60,206 nucleotides of DNA from NCBI GenBank assembly GCA_947371755.1, contig CANBQT010000013.1:1-60206 (forward strand). The letters are read 5' to 3'. This DNA is from Chitinophagaceae bacterium (GTDB lineage: Bacteria; Bacteroidota; Bacteroidia; Chitinophagales; Chitinophagaceae). Below, in pieces: positions 53,802-60,206 of the stretch (the stretch's first letter is position 1; the number at the start of each line of letters is the position of its first letter). Made by a program: the position numbers and the translations under genes. The notes beneath the pieces were generated by a model. That model had not been told where the DNA came from and ran no database searches. It saw only the letters and a program-made list of their open reading frames with translations.

Positions 53802-54717
53802 TCTCTTCCATCTTTTCTAAGATGGTACAATAACTCACATATCGCTCAATCGATACGTCCCCACTATTTACAGCTGCTTTAATCGCACAACCGGGTTCAT
53901 TAATGTGCATACAATTATTGAATTGACAATGATTGATCAGATCGCGCATTTCAGGAAAATAATGAGACAATTCCTGTTTACTCACATCAACAATTCCAAA
54001 CTCGCGCAATCCAGGAGTATCAATGATTCGCCCACCAAAGTCTAAGTCGAACATTTCTGCAAATGTGGTAGTATGCATTCCTTTACCGCTCCATCCACTT
54101 ACTTCAGCAGTACGCAAATTAAAATCCGGAAATACTGCATTGATAAAAGTTGATTTACCAACACCGCTATGACCACTTAACAAACTGGTTCTATCTTTCA
54201 GTAAGGCCTTGATCTCATCTACTCCAATATTCTCCTGAACGCTGGCAAGAATTACTTTGTATCCAATGGCTTCATACACTGCTTTGAGTTCTTCAAAAAC
54301 AACCATTTCTTTTTTACGATAGATATCCGCTTTGTTAAAAACAATCACCGCAGGGATGTGATACGATTCACAAGCAACTAAAAAACGATCGATAAATCCT
54401 TGTGATGTTTTAGGATCTCTTAATGTGGCAAATAAAACACACTGATCCAAATTACTGGCTACAATATGATGCATCCTTTTATTGTGGGGAGAAATTCTTG
54501 CCACATAATTTTTCCTGGGAAGAATTTCATGGATCATTGCAGACTCTTCCTCAACATCTTCAATCTCCATTTCTACTTCATCTCCTACAGCAATAGGATT
54601 GGTAGAGCTAATATTATCAATCTTAAATATGCCTTTGATACGTGCATTATAGGTCTTGCCCGATGCATTTTTTGCAATGTACCAGCTGCCAGTAGATTTA
54701 TAGATCAATGCTCTCAT
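53791..54717 (-). CDS. rsgA: Ribosome small subunit-dependent GTPase A
   Basis: From ATG 54717 the protein is 308 aa starting MRALIYKSTGSWY; an upstream in-frame ATG at 54750 would lie before the -7 box at 54724-54731 and is rejected. An OB-fold domain is followed by a circularly permuted GTPase: NKAD (G4) near 120 precedes GHSGVGKST (G1, near 171) and DTPG (G3). The zinc motif with Cys and His in CQFNNCMHINEPGCAI is near the C-terminus. It matures 30S subunits. Confidence 0.95.
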   Translation of the reverse strand: MRALIYKSTGSWYIAKNASGKTYNARIKGIFKIDNISSTNPIAVGDEVEMEIEDVEEESAMIHEILPRKNYVARISPHNKRMHHIVASNLDQCVLFATLRDPKTSQGFIDRFLVACESYHIPAVIVFNKADIYRKKEMVVFEELKAVYEAIGYKVILASVQENIGVDEIKALLKDRTSLLSGHSGVGKSTFINAVFPDFNLRTAEVSGWSGKGMHTTTFAEMFDLDFGGRIIDTPGLREFGIVDVSKQELSHYFPEMRDLINHCQFNNCMHINEPGCAIKAAVNSGDVSIERYVSYCTILEKMEEINY

Positions 54718-54723
54718 TCCAAA

Positions 54724-54754
54724 CAAAGATAGCAACCCACTCTTCCCCAACCAA
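54724..54754 (-). promoter_or_regulatory. rsgA promoter (TTG-N20-TATCTTTG)
   Basis: On the minus strand, TTG at 54754-54752 and TATCTTTG at 54731-54724 are a full match, six bases before the rsgA ATG. The message should be nearly leaderless. Confidence 0.75.
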
Positions 54755-54851
54755 TAAAATACAGGTCAGCTTTAGACTAGATTTAGATAAATATTAACCA
54801 TCCGTCAACAGTAAACCAACTATCAAGCGCTTTCTACCCGCTTAAATTTAA

Positions 54852-54859
54852 TATCTTCG
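54852..54859 (+). promoter_or_regulatory. -7 box of menG next to its start codon
   Basis: TATCTTCG (one mismatch to TAnnTTTG) is separated from ATG 54864 by four bases, as at rlmN. A weak -33 TTT lies at 54831-54833. Confidence 0.5.
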
Positions 54860-54863
54860 CTGC

Positions 54864-55610
54864 ATGGCTAAGTTTGCACACGATGAAGTAGTGCCGTTCA
54901 GGCAAAGCGAGTTAGACAAGAAAGAGCAGGTAGCTCAGATGTTTAACTCAATCGCATTTCGATACGATTTTTTGAACCGTTTTCTGAGCGTAGGAATTGA
55001 TAAAGGCTGGCGTAAAAAAGCAATCAACCAGTTAAAGGACCTGCACCCAAAATTGATTCTTGATGTAGCAACTGGCACAGGAGATGTAGCAATCATGACC
55101 TATAACCAGTTACACCCTGAAAAAATTATAGGCATCGATATTTCGGAAGGGATGTTGGAATTCGGGAATAAAAAATTAGAAAATTTACAACTAAATAACG
55201 TTATTGAACTACGGAAAGGAGATAGCGAAACCATTCAATTTGCAGATCAGCATTTCGATGCTGTAACCGTGGCATTTGGAGTACGTAATTTTCAAAACCT
55301 AGAAAAAGGTTTAGCAGAAATGCAAAGGGTATTAAAAACAGGTGGTAAATTAGTAGTATTAGAATTTTCAAAACCAACGTTTGGACCGGCACAAGTATTC
55401 TATAAATTTTATATGAATGTAATTGGACCAAGCATTAGTAAATTATTCGGCAGTAATAAAGCAGCATATCAATACCTGAATGATAGTGTTCAGGCATTCC
55501 CTGAGGGGCAAACATTTTTAAACCTAATGAATGAAGCAGGATTTACCCAAACTTATTTAAAAAAGCTTAGTCTCGGGATATGCACGATCTACTGCGGAAG
55601 CAAACCATAA
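54864..55610 (+). CDS. menG: Demethylmenaquinone methyltransferase
   Basis: The 248-aa class I methyltransferase has the UbiE/MenG signature FNSIAFRYDFLNRFLSVGIDKGWR (about 27-50), the SAM motif LDVATGTGDVAI (about 67-78) and FGVRNFQNLEKGLAEMQRVLKTGG (about 138-161). It methylates demethylmenaquinone in the last step of menaquinone synthesis, supplying the quinone used by the Nuo complex. Its end overlaps the porT-type gene by 31 bases, so the two are translationally coupled. Confidence 0.94.
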   Translation: MAKFAHDEVVPFRQSELDKKEQVAQMFNSIAFRYDFLNRFLSVGIDKGWRKKAINQLKDLHPKLILDVATGTGDVAIMTYNQLHPEKIIGIDISEGMLEFGNKKLENLQLNNVIELRKGDSETIQFADQHFDAVTVAFGVRNFQNLEKGLAEMQRVLKTGGKLVVLEFSKPTFGPAQVFYKFYMNVIGPSISKLFGSNKAAYQYLNDSVQAFPEGQTFLNLMNEAGFTQTYLKKLSLGICTIYCGSKP

Positions 55611-56308
55611 GATTAATCCTCTGTTCTTTTTTGTTGATGGCTGGGCTACAAGCCCATAGCCAAAAGGAATTGTATCGCCAGGACCACGATAATATGGATT
55701 ATTATTTTGGACTTACTTTAAGTTACAATACCTCTTATTTAAAAACAACTAAGAGTACAAAGTTTTTAGCATCAGATAGTGTGATGGTTTCCGAACCTGG
55801 CTCCAGCGGTGGCGTGGCATTGGGACTAATGGGAACCTTGCGTATAGATGACCACTTTCAGTTTCGGGTAAATCCACAATTGATCATTGGTGGATCGAAA
55901 TACATTTCATACAATCTTACTCATACCAAACCAGGTGAATCATCTTTTCAAAAACAGGTGCTTCCTTCCAATATTGTCAGCTTTCCTTTTCAGGTAAAAT
56001 TCAATTCAGATAGGATCGGAAATTTCAGGACCTATATGTTAGGTGGCGTTAAATACGATATTGACTTAGCCAGCAATTCAACCGCTCGTAATGCAGATGA
56101 TATCATCAAATTAAATAGGTATGATTTTGGAATTGAGGCGGGTATTGGTTTTAATTTTTACCTGCCTTTTGTAACCATTTCACCTGAGCTCAAGATTAGT
56201 AATGGCTTGACTAACTTACACCATTTAGATCCAGCGTTAAAATTCTCCAACGTACTGGATAAAATTCAATCCAGAATGATCGTTTTCTCTATCCATTTTG
56301 AGGATTAA
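55580..56308 (+). CDS. porT: PorT-family outer membrane protein (type IX secretion)
   Basis: The 242-aa protein has a signal peptide (ending LQAHSQ, residue 28) and the PorT pattern: MDYYFGLTLSYNTSYLKTTKS, then beta strands such as FQFRVNPQLIIGGSKYISYN and VTISPELKISNGL. PorT/SprT is required for type IX secretion. A menG-porT neighbourhood is, as I recall, common in Bacteroidota. It starts inside menG, and this coupling makes 55580 the best start. Confidence 0.88.
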   Translation: MHDLLRKQTIRLILCSFLLMAGLQAHSQKELYRQDHDNMDYYFGLTLSYNTSYLKTTKSTKFLASDSVMVSEPGSSGGVALGLMGTLRIDDHFQFRVNPQLIIGGSKYISYNLTHTKPGESSFQKQVLPSNIVSFPFQVKFNSDRIGNFRTYMLGGVKYDIDLASNSTARNADDIIKLNRYDFGIEAGIGFNFYLPFVTISPELKISNGLTNLHHLDPALKFSNVLDKIQSRMIVFSIHFED

Positions 56309-56385
56309 TCAATCTATAGAACTTTTTCTCATTTCGTCATTGCACTAGTTAAGATTCGATAAATTGCAGTATCGAAATCATAGAC

Positions 56386-57726
56386 ATGCAAAACTACCTG
56401 ATAAAGAATACCTGTATAGTTAATGAAGGCAGCCGTTTTTATGGCGACCTGCTGATTAAGAATGGCCGAATTGAAAAAATTGCAGCAAGTATTAGTCTCC
56501 CGGAAAACTGTGTAGAGATTGATGGAAGCAATCAGTTTTTAATTCCCGGTGCAATAGATGATCAAGTACATTTTCGTGAACCCGGACTAACACATAAAGC
56601 CAATATTTACACAGAGGCTAGGGCAGCAGTGGCTGGGGGAGTTACCAGTTTTATGGAAATGCCCAATACCAATCCTCCGGCCTTTACCCAAGAATTATTA
56701 GAAGCAAAATATGCTATTGGCAAAGAAACATCACTGGCTAATTATTCGTTCTTCATGGGTACTTCGAACGATAATTTAGAAGAGATTTTAAAGACCAATG
56801 ACAAGAAAAATGAGGTTTGTGGGGTTAAGATATTTATGGGATCCTCCACTGGAAATTTATTGGTCGACAATCCAATGATTCTGGAAAACATATTTGGAGG
56901 AACTGAATTATTAATTGCTACACACTGCGAAGAGGAACGCATCATCAAGGCAAATCTTGCTGCACTAAGTGCTACTAAAGAAAAGCTGGAGCCATCAGAC
57001 CATCCTATCATTCGTAATGATGAAGCTTGTTTTGAATCCTCATTTAAAGCCATTCAGCTTGCTAAAAAATTCAATAGTCGTTTACATATACTGCACATCA
57101 GCACAGAAAAGGAATTACAATTGTTTACGAACATGATTCCTTTAAAAGACAAAAGAATCACAACCGAAGTATGTGTGCATCATTTACATTTTACGAGCGA
57201 TGATTATGCAAGATTAGGTAACCAGATCAAGTGTAACCCGGCCATTAAAGCACCACATAACAAGCAAGCATTATGGGAGGCATTGCTGGATGATCGGTTA
57301 GATATCATTGCAACGGATCATGCCCCGCATACATGGGCAGAAAAGCAGGAGGATTATGCACACGCACATGCAGGATTACCATTGGTACAACACTCTGTTT
57401 CTTTGATGCTGCATTATGTGAATGAGGGAAAAATAACGATTGAGAAAGTTGTTGAAAAGATGAGTCATGCTGTAGCAGAATGCTTTCAAATCAAAGAAAG
57501 AGGCTATATACGCGAGGGATATTTTGCAGACCTAGTTTTGGTAAACATGCATCAGTCTAATACCGTAAATAAAGAAAATATCCTATACAAATGTGGTTGG
57601 AGCCCTCTGGAAGGCTTTGTTTTTCCCGCTACTATCACACATACTTTTGTAAATGGGTACTTAGTTTATGGAAATGGGCAGTTCGATGAATCTAAGCAAG
57701 GAATGAGACTGCAATTTGAACGCTAA
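56386..57726 (+). CDS. pyrC: Dihydroorotase, class I-like with Gln in the metal motif
   Basis: The 446-aa amidohydrolase closes the dihydroorotate ring in pyrimidine synthesis. The motif IDDQVHFREPGLTHK has Gln60 where most class I enzymes have the first His of the HxH pair; His62 and Arg64 remain. I recall the same Gln in other Bacteroidota dihydroorotases. Other ligands are present: Lys in GVKIFMGSS, His in THCEEE and HILHIST, Asp in ATDHAPHTW. It is followed after 8 bases by a MutS-like gene. Confidence 0.9.
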   Translation: MQNYLIKNTCIVNEGSRFYGDLLIKNGRIEKIAASISLPENCVEIDGSNQFLIPGAIDDQVHFREPGLTHKANIYTEARAAVAGGVTSFMEMPNTNPPAFTQELLEAKYAIGKETSLANYSFFMGTSNDNLEEILKTNDKKNEVCGVKIFMGSSTGNLLVDNPMILENIFGGTELLIATHCEEERIIKANLAALSATKEKLEPSDHPIIRNDEACFESSFKAIQLAKKFNSRLHILHISTEKELQLFTNMIPLKDKRITTEVCVHHLHFTSDDYARLGNQIKCNPAIKAPHNKQALWEALLDDRLDIIATDHAPHTWAEKQEDYAHAHAGLPLVQHSVSLMLHYVNEGKITIEKVVEKMSHAVAECFQIKERGYIREGYFADLVLVNMHQSNTVNKENILYKCGWSPLEGFVFPATITHTFVNGYLVYGNGQFDESKQGMRLQFER

Positions 57727-57734
57727 ACCAACAC

Positions 57735-59054
57735 ATGCAAGTAGATAAAACCACACTAACCGACCTTTCGATTTTTCACAATGAGGAAGAACAATCAGTT
57801 TTTCATCATTTCAATTTTGCTCAAACAAATGGAGGAAGGGAATATTTTAAATATATCCTGAGTAATCCTTTAGATTCTGTAAACGCTATACAGGATTCAC
57901 AACTTACGGTTCAGGCACTGATGCATATGCATGTAAAATGGCCATTGGAATTAATTACCAATGGTACCATTATAATGATTGAGAAGTTTTACGAAACACC
58001 GATAGACCATTATCCCAAACAACCCGATCTTATAAGTAGTGCCATATATAAAGTCTTACATAGTTCTGATTACAGTATCACCAAATATACTGTTACACAC
58101 GCCATTTCTTTTTTAAAAGGAATGCAAACTATTTTGAATTTAATAGACAATGAAAAAAAGAGTACGCAATTAAAAATTTGGCATGAAAAACTGGAACATT
58201 TTCTTGAAAAACCCATTTTAAAGGAGATTGCTAACTTAGATAAAGACATAAAATTATCAGCTAAGGAAAATTTATTTTATGCAAACTTTTTACGTAATCA
58301 ATTCAAAAGAACCATATTTGAATTGATTGATATTTTCTGTAAACTCGACGCTTATATGAGTATGGCTATTGCCTGCAAAAAATATAAGTTTGAATTTCCA
58401 ACTGTGGAGGTATCAGATCAACCTTTTGTAAATGCAACTGGCTTATACCATTTATTGTTACCAACACCAGTTGCCTATGATATCCGCTTAAGTAAAAATG
58501 AAAATTTTATTTTCTTAACTGGAGCCAATATGGGTGGCAAAAGCACGTATATCAAGGCTATTGGCCTAGGAGTTTATCTTGCACATATCGGCATGGGAGT
58601 TCCTGCAAAAAATATGCAACTGAGCTTATTTGATGGATTGCTTAGTAATATTCAAGTAGAGGATAATATATTCAAAGGTCAGAGTTATTTCTATAACGAA
58701 GTACAAAGGATTAAAAAGACTCTTGAAAAAATTAGTGACGGTAAAAACTGGCTCATACTTATTGATGAATTATTTAAGGGCACCAATATTCAGGATGCCA
58801 TGAAGTGCAGTACTGCTGTTATTGAAGGACTCATTAAAATGAAACATAGTCTATTTGTTCTCTCCACTCATTTATATGAAATTGGAGATGCATTGAAACA
58901 ATATGAGAATATTCAATTTCGCTATTTCGAAACCAATATGTCGGAAGACAAAATCGAGTTTAGCTACCAGATCAAAGAAGGAATCAGTAATGACCGTATA
59001 GGTTATTTGATTTTAAAAAGAGAAGGAGTTACTAAAATTTTAGAAAACCTATAG
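57735..59054 (+). CDS. MutS-family ATPase lacking mismatch-recognition domains
   Basis: The 439-aa protein has helical core/lever segments (about 1-230) and a MutS domain V ATPase: Walker A LTGANMGGKSTYIKAIG (261-277), Walker B LILIDELFKGTN (about 343-354) and a signature SYFYNEVQRIKK. It lacks the N-terminal mismatch-binding domain of MutS1 and the Smr domain of MutS2. Such short MutS-like proteins occur in Bacteroidota; the role in DNA handling is unknown. It ends 3 bases from a convergent kinase gene. Confidence 0.85.
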   Translation: MQVDKTTLTDLSIFHNEEEQSVFHHFNFAQTNGGREYFKYILSNPLDSVNAIQDSQLTVQALMHMHVKWPLELITNGTIIMIEKFYETPIDHYPKQPDLISSAIYKVLHSSDYSITKYTVTHAISFLKGMQTILNLIDNEKKSTQLKIWHEKLEHFLEKPILKEIANLDKDIKLSAKENLFYANFLRNQFKRTIFELIDIFCKLDAYMSMAIACKKYKFEFPTVEVSDQPFVNATGLYHLLLPTPVAYDIRLSKNENFIFLTGANMGGKSTYIKAIGLGVYLAHIGMGVPAKNMQLSLFDGLLSNIQVEDNIFKGQSYFYNEVQRIKKTLEKISDGKNWLILIDELFKGTNIQDAMKCSTAVIEGLIKMKHSLFVLSTHLYEIGDALKQYENIQFRYFETNMSEDKIEFSYQIKEGISNDRIGYLILKREGVTKILENL

Positions 59055-59057
59055 GGG

Positions 59058-60206
59058 TTATTCTTTCTTAAAAGTAATTGTGAAAGCTGTTCCCAGATTT
59101 TCTTGTGTTTCCATGTCGATAGTTCCGCCTAAGGCTGTTATTTGAGCACGCACCAGATAAAGCCCCATACCCTTACCATCATAGTTACTATGGAATTTTT
59201 GGTATAGTCCGAATATTTTATTTTTTACTTTTTCCCAATTCATTCCGATTCCATTATCCATGACATGTAATTGAACACAATCATTTAAAATAGATGTTTT
59301 AATGCTGATCCTTGGATCTACATGTGGTTTTCGGAATTTAATGGCATTGGTTATAAGATTCAGTAAGATGCTTTCCATATATACCTTGTTGAATACAATA
59401 TTCTCAGCTGCGTAAAAATTAGTCTCAATAACTGTATTCGTATCGTCTATAGTTTTTTGGATAGACCTGACTACATTATTTAAAACGGATTGAAAATGAA
59501 TGATCGACAACTCCATTTTCGCATTTTCTTTAATGATCAGGATTTTGATGAGATCATTTAATGTGTCGTTTATTTTTAGGGTTGATTCTTTTAATCCATT
59601 CATTAATGTATTAGTCCTCTCATCTATAAATAATGAATGATCCAATATGCCAAAGATTCCTAACATATTAGTTAATGGCGCTCTTAAATTATGCGTAGTG
59701 ATATAAGAGAACTGTTTTAATTCAATATTACTTTGGGTTAATTCATGAATCATTTGTTCTCTTTCATCCAGATGTTTTCGCGTTTCAGTAACATCTTTCT
59801 GGATAGCGATCCAATGTGTGTATTCCGATTTTTCATTAGTGATAGGAACAACTGATAAATTAACCCAATACGGTTCTCTATATTTAGTATAGTTAATTGT
59901 TTCAATTTCACAGGGCTCCCAATTACTAATGGCAATTCTTAACCGATCTATCTCAGTTTGATCAGTTAATGGTCCTTGCAATATTTTAGGCGACAGTCCA
60001 ATCAAGTCTTTGAGCGTGTAACCAGTCATTTTTGTGAAAGCATGATTCACGTAAATGATTCTGGATCCTTTGCTAGTGGAAGAATGCGTATCTGTAATTA
60101 CAACAGCATCAGTGGAATTGATAATAACCGTTTCAAAAAGCTTTAGTTGTTGTTCTCTTTGTACTTGAAGGCTGATATCCTGCATAGCTCCAACCATTCT
60201 AAGCGC
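59058..60206 (-). CDS. PAS-domain sensor histidine kinase (N-terminus cut by right edge)
   Basis: The frame stays open through 60206, and codons before the ATG at 60197 read ALR, continuing a PAC segment (ALRMVGAMQDIS), so the true start is outside. A PAS domain (about 25-138) has LOV-like sequence but Pro-Lys where the photoactive Cys would be. The HisKA His169 is in THNLRAPLTN. The ATPase has NLITNAIKF, DNGIGM and GKGMGLYLV. It lacks a receiver domain. Stimulus and partner are unknown. Confidence 0.88.
   Translation of the reverse strand, partial: ALRMVGAMQDISLQVQREQQLKLFETVIINSTDAVVITDTHSSTSKGSRIIYVNHAFTKMTGYTLKDLIGLSPKILQGPLTDQTEIDRLRIAISNWEPCEIETINYTKYREPYWVNLSVVPITNEKSEYTHWIAIQKDVTETRKHLDEREQMIHELTQSNIELKQFSYITTHNLRAPLTNMLGIFGILDHSLFIDERTNTLMNGLKESTLKINDTLNDLIKILIIKENAKMELSIIHFQSVLNNVVRSIQKTIDDTNTVIETNFYAAENIVFNKVYMESILLNLITNAIKFRKPHVDPRISIKTSILNDCVQLHVMDNGIGMNWEKVKNKIFGLYQKFHSNYDGKGMGLYLVRAQITALGGTIDMETQENLGTAFTITFKKE

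Noticed and set aside
54718..54750. Upstream ATG start for rsgA
   Set aside because: The -7 box at 54724-54731 lies between this ATG and the conserved N-terminus, so it would be untranscribed.
55639..55661. GGGCT-ACA-AGCCC hairpin in the porT signal-peptide codons
   Set aside because: It resembles the 35395 cluster core, but it lies in coding DNA for a normal signal peptide and can be chance.
1..60206. CRISPR, prophage, transposase, toxin-antitoxin or restriction genes
   Set aside because: I looked for spacer-repeat arrays and signature proteins and saw none; repeats present are palindromic or heptameric, not CRISPR-like.

Overview
The window looks like a chromosomal segment of a Bacteroidota bacterium, most likely of the Chitinophagaceae (Sediminibacterium or Hydrotalea type). 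The DNA is AT-rich and purine-rich Shine-Dalgarno sites are missing. Many genes are preceded by the Bacteroidota -7 box TAnnTTTG, some with a TTG about 19-20 bases upstream. The primary sigma factor is short (290 aa). Type IX secretion proteins (PorP/SprF and PorT types), menaquinone and bacillithiol genes, LptG and DUF5916 point the same way. The family assignment is inference.

Layout. 1-5126: complex I operon nuoABCDEFG on the minus strand, with nuoG running off the left edge. 5143-8198: a terminator, then a three-gene minus operon (small membrane protein, PstS-like lipoprotein, TPR protein). 8416-17118: LMW-PTP, hisS, a small secreted protein, a thiolase, rlmN, a GH3 enzyme and two pseudouridine synthases. 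17310-24540: a minus run with an amidohydrolase, a peroxiredoxin, dinB, a thioesterase, rimM, rpsP, ffh and the primary sigma factor. 24836-35346: mainly plus, with a START-like protein, lptG, an exported superoxide dismutase, OsmC, GH43, a cation exporter, an M20 peptidase, an S4 protein, trmD and DUF5916. 35695-41353: an Asp-box protein and a GH31 enzyme. 41403-60206: alternating housekeeping and envelope genes (ade, anmK, upp, PorP-like, EI24, a tetrapyrrole-methylase-fold methyltransferase, an M28 peptidase, bshA, an aminotransferase, gamma-CA, rsgA, menG-porT, dihydroorotase, a MutS-like ATPase) and a histidine kinase cut by the right edge.

The genes are mostly core metabolism, translation, envelope and glycan degradation. 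I see no phage, insertion sequence, CRISPR, toxin-antitoxin or defence island, and no tRNA or rRNA. I did not find a clear new multi-gene system.

The most unusual content is non-coding. Heptamer-periodic A/T-tract arrays sit directly against stop codons, or against nuo start codons. A 64-base palindromic element occurs twice in opposite orientations, each time between convergent genes. Five palindromes and a terminator fill 35395-35645. Of eleven convergent gene pairs, the three with long gaps all carry these palindromes, and the other eight have gaps of 11 bases or less, or overlap. Several genes (rlmN, menG, rsgA) have the -7 box so close to the start codon that their mRNAs should be leaderless or nearly so.
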